From Fidelibacterota bacterium (GTDB lineage Bacteria > Pseudomonadota > Alphaproteobacteria > Rhodospirillales > Rhodospirillaceae): a stretch of 64,000 nucleotides of DNA. A program made the translations under genes and the position numbers. The stretch is from the NCBI GenBank assembly GCA_947472795.1, contig CANJBL010000008.1, positions 62,001 through 126,000 on the forward strand, written 5' to 3'. How positions within the stretch are numbered: the stretch's first letter is position 1; each line of letters starts with the position of its first letter. Under the pieces are notes generated by a model. The model saw nothing but the letters and a program-made list of their open reading frames with translations. It did not search any database and had not been told where the DNA came from. Shown piece by piece: positions 24,245-33,193 of this stretch.

Positions 24245-24418
24245 CTATTTTTTTGCGGCTTTGGGAGCTTGATGACTGCCTTTTTGCCGCGAGCGGTTGT
24301 CGTCAGCCCGCTGGGCAAGGTTGGCCGCGCGACGGGTCTTCTTTGTCTCACTGGATGCGCGCTTGTCCTTTCCGCCGATACCGCCGCCTGTCTTATGGGC
24401 TTCTTGGTTCTTAGCCAT
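24245..24418 (-). CDS. Small basic protein (57 residues)
   Basis: ATG 24418 with AAAGGA upstream opens a 57-residue frame, MAKNQEAHKTGGGIGGKDKR ..., ending HQAPKAAKK, stop 24245. It is rich in K, R, A and Q, has no hydrophobic core, and is probably a disordered nucleic-acid-binding or stress-type peptide. It is flanked by the two 47-bp repeats at 24076 and 24612. I do not recognise the family. Confidence 0.55.
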   Translation of the reverse strand: MAKNQEAHKTGGGIGGKDKRASSETKKTRRAANLAQRADDNRSRQKGSHQAPKAAKK

Positions 24419-24611
24419 GACATTGGTCCTTTGGAGGGTTCACACACGCGTGGTCGCGAGATGTTTTTCCATCTCGACCGGCATAAATGGGCATGCGTGC
24501 GATTTTTTGGCGCTTAGGCGCCGTAGTACCCTTAACCCCTATGGCGCTGCGAAGATAGGCGGCAATAAACACTCAGTCGGGGCGACGTTCTCGCCGCAGG
24601 GTCTTTTTAAT

Positions 24612-24658
24612 CGTAATCCGCCACACGTTCTCTTTTTCGTCTCTAGTGGCGCGCCAAC
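24612..24658. repeat. 47-bp repeat, copy B
   Basis: Direct repeat of 24076-24122, 536 bp away; the two copies bracket the small basic gene. The surrounding gap 24419-24881 shows no other gene or site. Confidence 0.65.
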
Positions 24659-24881
24659 TACTCAGAATTGCACAATTCGTGCGGCTTAAATCAGCCGACC
24701 CACATTTCACTCTAGCGACGCTGTCGCCATCGCGTCGATCCTGCGCCGCGTTAAAAGCGTGACTCCAGGTTTTATACTCCGAGTGGGTGTACCTTTTGGA
24801 ACATCCAGCAATCAATTGCGGTAGCAGTATGCGCTTCCCCCGCACACGCTCTAGAGCATTACTCTCTGGTATGGCTCGAAA

Positions 24882-25697
24882 ATGATCGCGAAAATGGTCT
24901 TCGGCATCGCTCTGATCGTCATCATTCTCGTTGGGTCCGTTCTTTATCTCCGGCACAAGTTCAATGCTCGCCTCGACCACATAGAGACAGCGATACGTAC
25001 TCAGAAAAATGGGCTGCCGCGATCTAATCTGCCGCCAGAGATTGTCGCGTTAGCCCAGAGAATAGGCGCGCGATCTGATGCGGCGTCGAGTGGAGAGTTC
25101 GACCAATCCGGTACGATGTGGATGTCGCGCGGCGCCGAGGCCACATCATTCAGCGCATATCAAATCGTTGGTGTGAGCACCTCCGCGTTTGCGTGGCGTG
25201 CGGCTTTGTATCCCCTTGGCGCGGTTCTAGTCGCTGACTATTTTTCGGAAGGCACTGGCGGGCTCGAGGTGAAACTGTTCGGCGCAATCCCACTTGCCCG
25301 CATGGTTGGCACTCCCGGTATGAACCAGGGCGAGATGCTTAGGTATTTAGCTGAAATCCCATGGAACCCGGATGCAATTCTCATGAACGAACTTCTCGAT
25401 TGGACCGTCGTCGACTCGCAAACCATCAAGGTCGCCTCAGGCGTTGGTGAAGATCGGGGCGAGATTACATTCAATCTGAACGCCGACGGCCTCATAGACA
25501 GGATGAGCGCGCCGTCGCGCCCTTACGCCGATAAAGGCCGAACGACAGCGCTTCCCTGGCATGGTCGTTTTTGGGACTACCAAAAGATCGGGGAGAGGCT
25601 CTTGCCCCTTCAAGGCGAAGTCGCATGGGTCATGGAGGGCGACGAGTTTGTCTACTGGCGCGGGAGGCTATTGAATTGGAAGTCGCGCGGAAATTAA
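24882..25697 (+). CDS. DUF6544-like membrane-anchored protein
   Basis: The 271-residue protein has an N-terminal transmembrane helix (about 5-23) and a soluble domain with FDQSGTMWMSRGAEATSFSA, FAWRAALYPLGAVLVADYFS, LFGAIPLARMVGTPGMNQGE and YLAEIPWNPDAILMN. The order QSG.M, W.A, G.GGL..K.FG..P, GE..RYLAE.PW.P matches the DUF6544/DUF6920 family as I know it. This family of unknown function often sits in membranes and may bind lipids. No operon partner is near. A short inverted repeat follows the stop at 25696. Confidence 0.65.
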   Translation: MIAKMVFGIALIVIILVGSVLYLRHKFNARLDHIETAIRTQKNGLPRSNLPPEIVALAQRIGARSDAASSGEFDQSGTMWMSRGAEATSFSAYQIVGVSTSAFAWRAALYPLGAVLVADYFSEGTGGLEVKLFGAIPLARMVGTPGMNQGEMLRYLAEIPWNPDAILMNELLDWTVVDSQTIKVASGVGEDRGEITFNLNADGLIDRMSAPSRPYADKGRTTALPWHGRFWDYQKIGERLLPLQGEVAWVMEGDEFVYWRGRLLNWKSRGN

Positions 25698-25716
25698 TTC
25701 GTCCCTGGCACGAATT
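25696..25716 (+). terminator. Short hairpin after the DUF6544-like gene
   Basis: AATTCGT/ACGAATT with a seven-base loop begins at the stop codon. The downstream CTCCTT is a weak T-run, so termination is uncertain. Nothing else is seen up to 25930. Confidence 0.3.
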
Positions 25717-25930
25717 CTCCTTAAGACGCGCTGCCCGATCAAGACCGAGATAAACTGCGTTTGCGTGAACGTCCGCTAATCGCCAAGCCACATGTATCTT
25801 GCACCTTCCCAGCAGGCCGATGATATAATTTGTCGGGCGCACAGTCGCGGTTGATGTCTGCGGAATCGCGAGGGCGGGCTCTGGCGCAGGGTTCGATGGG
25901 GCCGCAGATAAGTATTTTCTTGGGGTTCCT

Positions 25931-27496
25931 ATGATCTACCGCAAGCGTCTCGCGTTAACCGCCGCTGTAGCCTTGGCGCTCCTTATGGCTTGTTCACCCA
26001 AGCCCTACCCCGTGGCTGAAAAGTCCATGACCGAGCTTTCGGCAGACTTCGCCGCCGGCAAGGTGACCTCTGAAGCCATCACCGCGGCCTATATCGCCCG
26101 CATCAAGAGCACCGAAGCGAAAAAGGTGAATGCGATCCTGGCGCTGAATCCTAAGGCGCTCGACGAGGCCAAGGCCGCCGACCAGCGCCATGCCGCGGGC
26201 AAGTCGCTTGGCCCCCTCGACGGCATGCCGATTCTGCTCAAAGACAACATCGATTCCGCCGGCATGGTGACCACCGCGGGTTCCCTTGCGCTGAAGGACA
26301 ACGTGCCGCTCAGGGACTCGCCCATGGTCAAGCGCCTGAAGGATGCGGGCATGGTGATCCTGGGCAAAACCAATCTCTCTGAATGGGCCAACTTCCGCTC
26401 CAACTATTCCACTGCCGGCTGGACGGGAGTCGCCGGCCTCACCCGCAATCCGTACGACCTCGCCCGCACCGCCAGCGGATCCAGTTCAGGATCGGGCGCG
26501 GCCACCGCCATGAGTCTGGCTGCGGTCGCGATCGGCACGGAGACCAGCGGCTCGGTTGTCACGCCTGCTAATGTTAATGGCATCGTCGGACTGAAACCCA
26601 CTGTCGGCCTGGTATCGCGCACAGGCATCGTACCCATCAGCCACAATCAGGACACTGCCGGGCCAATGACCCGCACTGTGGCGGACAACGCCGCACTGCT
26701 TACCGCCATGGCCGGCAGCGATCCCGCCGATGCCGCGACCGCCGATGCCGACGCGCACAAGGCCGATTACGTCAAAGGTCTCAACCCCGATTCACTGAAG
26801 GGGACCCGCATCGGGGTCATGCGTTTCCAGAAAGGCTTCACACCCAAGACCGCCGCCGTGTACGAAGCCGCGCTGGAGGCCCTGAAGGCGCAAGGGGCGG
26901 TGCTGGTGGACATCGCCGACTTCAAGTTCGCCGATCTCTCCAAGTATGGCCAGATCATCAGCAACACCGATTTCAAGCAAGATGTGAACGCCTACCTCGT
27001 CAATGCGCCCGCCGCAGTGAAAACCCGCACGCTGACCGACCTCATCGCCTTCAACACCGCGATGCCGCGTGAGCTGCTCGTGTTTGGCCAGGACCGGTGG
27101 GAAGCCGCCGAAGCCACCACGGGCTTTGACGATCCTTTGTACAAGGAAGCCGTGGAAGTTTCGCAACGCAGCCTAGGGCCCGAAGGCATCGACAAGATGC
27201 TCAAGGATTACGACGTGGTGGCGCTCATCCAGCCCACCGGCGAGCCCGCCTCGCTGATCGATTCCGCCACCAACCTGCGCGCGGTCGGCGGGCCCGGCGC
27301 CGCAGCCGTGCCCGCCATCGCAGGTTATCCGCATCTCACCGTGCCCATGGGCAATGTGGCCGGACTGCCGGTGGGCTTGTCGTTCATCGGCCACAAGTGG
27401 TCCGAGCAGACTCTGCTCTCCCTTGGCTACGCCTTTGAGCAAGCGACACACGCGCGCCGCCCGCCCGATGGCAAAGCCGGAAAGATGGAATTTTAA
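25931..27496 (+). CDS. Amidase-signature family hydrolase, lipoprotein
   Basis: The 521-residue protein begins with a lipoprotein signal (LTAAVALALLMACSPK, cysteine at about 21). The amidase-signature core follows: LDGMPILLKDNIDSAGM with the catalytic lysine, TASGSSSGSGAATAMSLAAV, and GTETSGSVVTPANVNGI with the nucleophilic serine of the Ser-cisSer-Lys triad. It should hydrolyse amide bonds in the periplasm; family members act on small amides, acylamides or peptide amides. The C-terminus with AIAGYPHLTVPMGNVAGLPV is typical. It is not a GatA subunit because it is secreted and stands alone. The substrate is unknown. Confidence 0.92.
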   Translation: MIYRKRLALTAAVALALLMACSPKPYPVAEKSMTELSADFAAGKVTSEAITAAYIARIKSTEAKKVNAILALNPKALDEAKAADQRHAAGKSLGPLDGMPILLKDNIDSAGMVTTAGSLALKDNVPLRDSPMVKRLKDAGMVILGKTNLSEWANFRSNYSTAGWTGVAGLTRNPYDLARTASGSSSGSGAATAMSLAAVAIGTETSGSVVTPANVNGIVGLKPTVGLVSRTGIVPISHNQDTAGPMTRTVADNAALLTAMAGSDPADAATADADAHKADYVKGLNPDSLKGTRIGVMRFQKGFTPKTAAVYEAALEALKAQGAVLVDIADFKFADLSKYGQIISNTDFKQDVNAYLVNAPAAVKTRTLTDLIAFNTAMPRELLVFGQDRWEAAEATTGFDDPLYKEAVEVSQRSLGPEGIDKMLKDYDVVALIQPTGEPASLIDSATNLRAVGGPGAAAVPAIAGYPHLTVPMGNVAGLPVGLSFIGHKWSEQTLLSLGYAFEQATHARRPPDGKAGKMEF

Positions 27497-27734
27497 ATGC
27501 GCGCGGGCCGCTCTCGGAAGAGGCTTTGAGAACCGGCAAGATTGCTTGAGGCAAAGCGCAGTGGGGCGGCAACGCGAGCCCAATATGTAGGACGATTGAT
27601 ACGGCCGCCGCGCATGTTATGCTGGCTTCAGCTTTTTTGATCAGTCCATATGCGGCCCGGACTTTTTTTCGATGAAGCACATGGGTCGCCACCGCAACGA
27701 ACACCACCGCAACGAACAGGGGACGAAACAATCC

Positions 27735-28217
27735 ATGATCCAGCAAGCATTCAACACTCACGGCTCTCGCACATTTCTCATCGCCGCGACCGCGGCCCTC
27801 GGCATTGCCGGCTTCTCCTTGAGTTCGCTTGCCGCGCAGAGCTCAAATGCGGAAGCGGAAGTGCGCGCCGTGATGCAGGGTTACATTGACGCTTCAAAAA
27901 ACCCCAATGAGCAGGCCATGCGCGCGCTGTTTCATCCCGATGCTCGTATGTCCGGTTTCGTTGCCGGCGGCCCCATGAGAATCGGCACGCCTGAGGGCTT
28001 TTTCGTATCTCTCGGCAAGGCGGCGGCGGCGCCAGCGCAGCCCTATGGCCCTGCGTCGGTGGCTCAAGTCACCGTTGTGGGTGAAGTGGCGACCGGCACT
28101 GTCGAAGAATCCAATTTTCGCGGCAACAAATACACCGATCTTTTTCAACTCGTCCACAATGACGGGAAGTGGCTGATCATCAGCAAGATCTACGCTGGGG
28201 CGAAGGCTGCGCCGTAA
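27735..28217 (+). CDS. Secreted NTF2-like (lumazine-binding-type) protein
   Basis: From ATG 27735 (160 residues) a signal peptide (FLIAATAALGIAGFSLSSLA) precedes an NTF2-like domain: EAEVRAVMQGYIDASKNPNE, FHPDARMSGF, and FQLVHNDGKWLIISKIY. This is the putative lumazine-binding (DUF4440-like) subgroup, a small cone-shaped fold used as an enzyme or a binding protein. An in-frame start at 27672 would place a His/Arg-rich stretch before the signal peptide, so 27735 is preferred. Function unknown. Confidence 0.75.
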   Translation: MIQQAFNTHGSRTFLIAATAALGIAGFSLSSLAAQSSNAEAEVRAVMQGYIDASKNPNEQAMRALFHPDARMSGFVAGGPMRIGTPEGFFVSLGKAAAAPAQPYGPASVAQVTVVGEVATGTVEESNFRGNKYTDLFQLVHNDGKWLIISKIYAGAKAAP

Positions 28218-28280
28218 GACCGCTCAGGGCGACCACGCCGTCGTCGTGTCAACCCCGGCGACGGCGAACACAGAGGTTTT

Positions 28281-29282
28281 ATGACGTCGCGCGCGGCCAT
28301 TGTCACGACTTTGCGCGACGCCGCGGCGACGTTGAGATCGTTTGTCGCTTACCACCGCGCCATCGGCTTCAAACACTTCTTCCTGTTCTTCGACGACCCG
28401 GCCGACCCCATGCTGGACTGGGCACGCACGCAATCAGACATCACCGCGATCGCCCGCGACGACGATCTGCAGCGCGCCTGGCGCGGCTTAACCCTCTGGG
28501 ACAGCGTCGGCACACACATTGATCGCGAAGTGATGGCGCGCCAGGTTCTGAACGCCGAACATGCGATGAATTTGGCCCGCGCAATGGGGCTCGATTGGCT
28601 GTTGCACATCGATGCCGACGAACTCTTTTTCGTGCCCAGGGGCGACGCAGCGGCATATTTCTCGTGGCTTACGACAACGCCGGCAGATGTGGCGGCCTTC
28701 GCCAATTTTGAAGCCGTGCCCGAAACCGAGGACACTGGAGACTTCTTCGGTTCCGTCACGCTTTTCAAGGCGCGTTTGTCTGACGCTCCGACGCCGGAAG
28801 CGCAAGCGCTCATCACCCGCGCCGGTCAACGCGTCGACACGTTCTTTCATTTCTACGCCAACGGAAAATCCGCCGTGCGCCTTGCCGCTCCCGGCATGCT
28901 GCCTGACGGCGTTCACAACTTTGTGCGGCCAAGCCATTTCACGGGCATGCGATACCTTGGCCCCTTCATTCTGCATTACGCCTGCAGCGGTTTTGCGGCC
29001 TTCTGGCAGAAGTACCTTACGCTCGGGCGGTTTCCCGATAAGTGGTGGGGTCAGGTGGATATCGCCCAGGCCGTCGGACCATTTCACCTCGAGGCCCGCG
29101 ATGCGGTCATGGACGCCGTTGCATCCGGCAACATCGAGGGTGCACGTCGCTTCTTCCGCGAGCGGATGATGATTGCCGATCCCGCGCTGATCACCGAAAT
29201 GATGCGGCACAACCTTTTGCAGCGCATCGACGAGCCGGCAAAGATTCTCGCCAAGCTTCGATCAGAACAGCCAGCCGTTTAA
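28281..29282 (+). CDS. Glycosyltransferase, GT2-like/DUF23-type
   Basis: The 333-residue protein opens with AAIVTTLRDAAATLRSFVAY, then HRAIGFKHFFLFFDDPADPM and the catalytic-site motif LLHIDADELFFVP near residue 115. This is the pattern of the GT2-like family (Glyco_tranf_2_4) and DUF23/GT92 enzymes, with DAD as the metal-binding acidic motif. It would transfer a sugar from a nucleotide sugar to a cell-surface acceptor in the cytoplasm. It has no membrane segment. The downstream gene converges and overlaps by 21 bp. The acceptor is unknown. Confidence 0.82.
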   Translation: MTSRAAIVTTLRDAAATLRSFVAYHRAIGFKHFFLFFDDPADPMLDWARTQSDITAIARDDDLQRAWRGLTLWDSVGTHIDREVMARQVLNAEHAMNLARAMGLDWLLHIDADELFFVPRGDAAAYFSWLTTTPADVAAFANFEAVPETEDTGDFFGSVTLFKARLSDAPTPEAQALITRAGQRVDTFFHFYANGKSAVRLAAPGMLPDGVHNFVRPSHFTGMRYLGPFILHYACSGFAAFWQKYLTLGRFPDKWWGQVDIAQAVGPFHLEARDAVMDAVASGNIEGARRFFRERMMIADPALITEMMRHNLLQRIDEPAKILAKLRSEQPAV

Positions 29283-30047
29283 GGTTAGGCGCTGATCGGT
29301 GAGTGCGCTTGAGGCGCACTTTATAGGTGCGACTTCATGATAGACCCAGGTGGGAAAGATGATGACGCCGTTGCGCGGCGGATCAATCTTGGCTCCCAGT
29401 TGACCGCACGTCGCGTATCCGTCCTTGTACAGCGTGTGAAAGAGGCAAAGGTGACCGCCGCTAAACTTTTTCGGCTCGCGGTGAAAATAGTAAACATAGC
29501 TGATGAGACGGTGGGCGATTTCCGGCAGGCCGTTGTCGGTATGAAGCGCGAAAAAATCGCCGTCGCCATGAGCCGTAATCTGACATTCCAATGTTGCGAG
29601 GCGTAGCGGGTTCATGCCCAGTTGCTGCCAGAGCTTCGGCATCAAGGCTTGTAGCTTGGGCATGACAAGCGCAGCCAGCGCCGCATTACCGGGGCCGTCC
29701 AGGACACGAGAGCTGCGGATACGATAGCCCGCCTGATCGGGCGCCTCGTGCACACCGGAGTCTTGGAATGCACTCGCATGCGTCATGGCAAAGACCAATA
29801 CCCGCGCGAGTTCGCCGTCCGTCATGAAATCGGAGATCAATGCATGCGGCGGCGGGACATTCAGGCTGAGGATCTCGGCGGCGGCAACGTCTATTGCGGC
29901 GCCCGTCGGCGTTTGCAGGCGCAGCGTCCTTCCCGCCGCATCGGCAGGCACGCGCATATAGTGAAGAATGTCGTCGAGGTCTCGGCCGACCGGAGCCTGG
30001 ACCAGGTGGCTCTGGCCGTTCTTGAGAGTGAGCGTGGCTTCATTCAC
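29262..30047 (-). CDS. 2OG-Fe(II) oxygenase family protein
   Basis: The C-terminal half of this 261-residue protein has the double-stranded beta-helix of 2-oxoglutarate/Fe(II) oxygenases. FFALHTDNGLPE supplies the H-x-D pair, WVYHEVAPIKC the distal histidine, and LTDQRLTLNGW the arginine that binds 2-oxoglutarate. It belongs with the prolyl 4-hydroxylase-like group; the long N-terminal domain (residues 1-120) is unassigned. The start is GTG 30047. It converges with the glycosyltransferase gene and may act on a related product, but the overlap alone does not show this. Confidence 0.85.
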   Translation of the reverse strand: MNEATLTLKNGQSHLVQAPVGRDLDDILHYMRVPADAAGRTLRLQTPTGAAIDVAAAEILSLNVPPPHALISDFMTDGELARVLVFAMTHASAFQDSGVHEAPDQAGYRIRSSRVLDGPGNAALAALVMPKLQALMPKLWQQLGMNPLRLATLECQITAHGDGDFFALHTDNGLPEIAHRLISYVYYFHREPKKFSGGHLCLFHTLYKDGYATCGQLGAKIDPPRNGVIIFPTWVYHEVAPIKCASSALTDQRLTLNGWLF

Positions 30048-30340
30048 GGCTAAGTTTTCCGAGCTTCGACAAACAACGGGGCCACCTATTCTGATATCAA
30101 TGACTGAGGGTATCGGCGGACTAAGTCGTTAACAAGCCGGTGGGCAGACACGCGCACCATATATGGCCCTATCGCTGTTTTTTATGCGAAATCCAGAGGC
30201 CATGGTTCGCACTTTCGCCTCTGGATACGATTTAGGGGCTGAAGCAGCAAATCCTTGCAGCTTCTTGTCACCCATTCGGGCTATACCCGCTCACATTTCC
30301 ACGAAGGCCCATCGCCTTCATCGCATTTATAAGGCCTCAA
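30048..30340 (+). other. Long leader between the oxygenase and the DEAD-box helicase
   Basis: This 293-bp divergent gap has no gene. DEAD-box helicase genes often have long, cold- or autoregulated leaders, so most of it may be 5' UTR. No strong hairpin was recognised by eye. Confidence 0.3.
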
Positions 30341-32410
30341 TTGCCATTTCCCCCGACCCACCCGTCACTTGCACGTGCGCTCGCAGACCGCGACTACAAC
30401 GACCCTACGGCCGTGCAGAGTGCCGTCCTAGCGCCCGATACCGCCGGCCGGGATTTGCTGGTCTCGGCGCAAACGGGATCAGGAAAGACCGTGGCGTTTG
30501 GACTCTCCGTCGCAACCGCGCTTCTCGATAATGCCCCCACCCTGGGCCCGGCGGGAAACCCTCTCGCCCTGATCATTGCGCCCACCCGCGAGCTGGCATT
30601 GCAGGTGCAACGCGAACTCGTGTGGCTCTATCAACACATCGATGCCCGGATCGTCGCTTGCGTCGGCGGCATGGACCCGCGTGCCGAGAAACATCAGCTC
30701 CGCGCAGGCTGCCATATCGTGGTCGGCACACCGGGGCGCCTGCGAGACCATCTTGAGCGCAGAAATCTGGACGTCGGCAGCATGAAGGCCGTGGTGCTGG
30801 ACGAAGCCGACGAGATGCTCGATCTCGGCTTCCGCGAAGACCTCGAGTTCATTCTCCAGACAACGCCGAAAGAACGCCGCACGCTGCTCTTCTCGGCCAC
30901 ATTGCCGCGCGACATCGTGAATTTGGCGAAACAGTATCAGAACAACGCGCTACGCATTGAGGCAACCGGCGGCGCGCGCGCGCATGCCGATATCGAATAC
31001 CGTGTCATGCGCATTGCACCGCAGGACACCGTGCACGCCGTGGTCAATGTCGCGCGCTTCGTGGATTCGCCGGCGACACTGGTGTTCTGCGGCACCCGAG
31101 ACGCAGTGCGTCATCTTCATGCCGCACTGGTCGAACGCGGTTTCTCGGCCGTCTCCTTGTCCGGCGAGTTAGGTCAGGCCGAGCGCAACCACGCGCTTCA
31201 AGCTTTGCGCGACGGCCGCGCCCGTGTGTGTGTCGCAACCGACGTGGCTGCGCGTGGGATCGATTTGCCCAATCTTGGCCTCGTCATTCATGCCGATCTG
31301 CCGAACGATGCCGAGACCTTGCAGCATCGCAGCGGACGCACTGGACGCGCCGGGCGCAAGGGCGTGAGCGTGCTTCTGGTCTCGCCCAAGAATCACCGGC
31401 GCGCTGAACGTCTGTTGGGTGAGGCGAACATCAAGGCGTCCTGGGTTAATCCTCCGACGCCCGACGCCATTCGCCAGATCGACAATGAACGCCTGTTGCA
31501 AAGCATAATGTCCGCCGAGGCGAGCGAGCCCGAAGATTTGGCGCTGGCAAAACAACTGCTGCAGCATCGCTCACCTGAAGACATCGCTGCGGCGCTTGTG
31601 CATATCCACCGTGCGCGCTTGCCGGCTCCCGAGGATATTATCGACACGGGTATGCCCGGTCCGCGCGAGCCGCAAACGGGCTTAGCAAGTGCGGTGTGGT
31701 TCCGACTCAACGTCGGGCGTCAGCGCAAGGCTGACCCCAAGTGGCTGATCCCGGAGATTTGCCGCCAGGGCGGGGTCACTAAACGGGCCATCGGCGCGAT
31801 TCGTATTTTCGATGAAGAAACGAAATTCGAGATCGACACCGACGCTGCCGAGGCTTTCGCGGCCAATGTGGCGAAAGTGACAAAGGGCGATATCTTCATC
31901 GGTAAAACGGACGCACCGGCCGACGGCGGTCACGTGCGCCGCACACCTTCAAGTTACGCCGGCAAGAAGGACTGGAAAGCGCACCCGAAAGGTGGGCGCG
32001 ACGATAAGGCCAGTGAACCTGCCCGCAGTGAACCTGCCCGGGACAAACCGCGATGGGAAAAAAAGCCTAAGCCGCATAGCAATGAACGCCAGGGTCACAA
32101 ACCGCATGGCGACAAAGCGCACGACCACAAACCCCAGGGCGATAAAGCCCATAGCGGCAAACCCTATGAGGCCAAACCTCACCACAAACCTCACGGCCAC
32201 AAACCCTATGAGGGCAAACCTCATGACGGCAAACCGCGTGACGGCAAACCGTACGGTAAGGCTGGGTTTGGCGGCAAATTCAAAGCCGGCAAGTATACCG
32301 GAAAGCCCGGAGGCAAGCCGAGCGGAAAGCCGGGTGGCGGATTTCAAAAGCCGGGCGGCGGATTTCAAAAGCCGGGCGGCGGATTTCAAAAGCGGCCCAA
32401 ACCGCGCTAG
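30341..32410 (+). CDS. DEAD-box RNA helicase with DbpA-type domain and repetitive basic tail
   Basis: The 689-residue protein has all helicase motifs: Q motif, AQTGSGKT (I), PTRELALQV (Ia), GTPGR (Ib), DEAD (II), SAT (III), ARGID (V) and HRSGRTGRAG (VI). A DbpA/CsdA RNA-binding domain follows (about 455-535, WFRLNVGRQRKADPKWLIPE). It then has about 140 residues of H, K, P and G-rich repeats (xKPHGDKAHD, PYEGKPHDGK, and GGGFQKP three times). It probably remodels structured RNA in ribosome assembly or cold growth. The start TTG 30341 gives the usual short N-terminus. The tail is encoded by short tandem repeats and is likely to vary in length between strains. Confidence 0.92.
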   Translation: MPFPPTHPSLARALADRDYNDPTAVQSAVLAPDTAGRDLLVSAQTGSGKTVAFGLSVATALLDNAPTLGPAGNPLALIIAPTRELALQVQRELVWLYQHIDARIVACVGGMDPRAEKHQLRAGCHIVVGTPGRLRDHLERRNLDVGSMKAVVLDEADEMLDLGFREDLEFILQTTPKERRTLLFSATLPRDIVNLAKQYQNNALRIEATGGARAHADIEYRVMRIAPQDTVHAVVNVARFVDSPATLVFCGTRDAVRHLHAALVERGFSAVSLSGELGQAERNHALQALRDGRARVCVATDVAARGIDLPNLGLVIHADLPNDAETLQHRSGRTGRAGRKGVSVLLVSPKNHRRAERLLGEANIKASWVNPPTPDAIRQIDNERLLQSIMSAEASEPEDLALAKQLLQHRSPEDIAAALVHIHRARLPAPEDIIDTGMPGPREPQTGLASAVWFRLNVGRQRKADPKWLIPEICRQGGVTKRAIGAIRIFDEETKFEIDTDAAEAFAANVAKVTKGDIFIGKTDAPADGGHVRRTPSSYAGKKDWKAHPKGGRDDKASEPARSEPARDKPRWEKKPKPHSNERQGHKPHGDKAHDHKPQGDKAHSGKPYEAKPHHKPHGHKPYEGKPHDGKPRDGKPYGKAGFGGKFKAGKYTGKPGGKPSGKPGGGFQKPGGGFQKPGGGFQKRPKPR

Positions 32411-32433
32411 CGCTCAGCGAGGAAAGCCGCGCG

Positions 32434-32745
32434 TCAGCGTTCGTGCGGCGGGATGTGCTTGATGCGCTGCACATGCCGAGCGATGTCCTCTACATCGTAA
32501 GAGAGATGCACACGCGTCTTTGAGGCTGGGCGCTTCACCACGGAAAGTCCCGGTCGCCATTCGATAGCGGTACGAACAGGGCGCGGCACAAAACCCCCGC
32601 CGCAGTTCGGGCAGACGTTGGAAAGTTTGTTTTCAACGCAGTCGGCGCAGAACGTGCATTCGTAAGAACAAATGCGAGCGGATGTGTCATGGGGGCTCAA
32701 GTCCCGGTCGCAGTATTCGCAGTTGGGTCTTAATGCGAGCGCCAT
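32434..32745 (-). CDS. DUF1272 cysteine-cluster protein
   Basis: The 103-residue protein has eight cysteines: LRPNCEYCDRDLSPH, ICSYECTFCADCVEN, NVCPNCGGGFVPRP. It matches DUF1272, a small zinc-ribbon family of unknown function. ATG 32745 has GGAGG five bases upstream; a GTG two codons earlier is less likely. It stands between the helicase (convergent) and the tautomerase gene. Confidence 0.88.
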   Translation of the reverse strand: MALALRPNCEYCDRDLSPHDTSARICSYECTFCADCVENKLSNVCPNCGGGFVPRPVRTAIEWRPGLSVVKRPASKTRVHLSYDVEDIARHVQRIKHIPPHER

Positions 32746-32789
32746 GAGCACCTCCGTCGCAAATGCTATCGATCAAACCAGTGTACGAA

Positions 32790-33014
32790 TCAGCCTGTTT
32801 TGCTGAACTGCTTGGCCTTGACGTCAGCCGTTGTCAGGCCGGCACCGCCGACGCCCCACTGGCCGCTGGCGACTTCATAAATCCGCACCCAGGTCAGCGG
32901 GCGCAGCGCCTCGCCTTCAATGGCCACCATGGCGTCGGTGACCTTGCTGATCATTTCCTGCTTCTGTTTTTTATCGAAGACACCTTCGATGAGATGAATA
33001 TCAACGAGGGGCAT
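32790..33014 (-). CDS. 4-oxalocrotonate tautomerase-family enzyme
   Basis: The 74-residue protein begins MPLVDIHLIEGVFDKKQKQE. After removal of the initiator methionine, proline is the N-terminal catalytic base, the hallmark of 4-oxalocrotonate tautomerases. The rest (ISKVTDAMVAIEGEALRPLT, WVRIYEVASGQWG) matches the small-subunit fold. It converts enol to keto forms in an oligomer, possibly in breakdown of aromatics. ATG 33014 has CAGGAG upstream; the longer frame up to 33302 runs into the divergent gene. A 9-bp inverted repeat and an HxlR regulator lie just upstream. Confidence 0.9.
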   Translation of the reverse strand: MPLVDIHLIEGVFDKKQKQEMISKVTDAMVAIEGEALRPLTWVRIYEVASGQWGVGGAGLTTADVKAKQFSKTG

Positions 33015-33089
33015 GTGAACTCCTGTGGACAGCGCGCTTCCCTGTGAAGCGCGGGGAGGCCCACATTCCGCCGCCGCGGGCCCTCGCGG

Positions 33090-33132
33090 CCAGTTCAGGA
33101 ACTGAATCTGCTCGGTACAGAAACTGAACTGG
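33090..33132. promoter_or_regulatory. Inverted repeat between the tautomerase and HxlR genes
   Basis: CCAGTTCAG (33090-33098) and CTGAACTGG (33124-33132) are perfect inverses. Between them GAACTGA and AAACTGAAC give extra half-sites. It is the only symmetric signal in the 179-bp divergent gap, so it is the probable HxlR operator controlling both genes. Confidence 0.6.
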
Positions 33133-33193
33133 AAGCTGATTTTTCCCCGCCTTAGACTGCGTAGACATTCACGGTTTTGAGAAGGGAGCTCCC

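Noticed and set aside
24061-24447. 128-residue minus-strand frame covering the small basic gene
   Set aside because: Different frame from the small gene with the ribosome binding site. Only its last 20 residues gain support from the repeat; the rest is unlikely.
24573-24980. 135-residue minus-strand frame over the 24882 gene start
   Set aside because: It overlaps the start of a supported plus-strand gene; only the repeat part looks non-random.
32337-32395. Short tandem repeats as a possible CRISPR array
   Set aside because: They are three in-frame copies without spacers of constant size, encoding the helicase tail.
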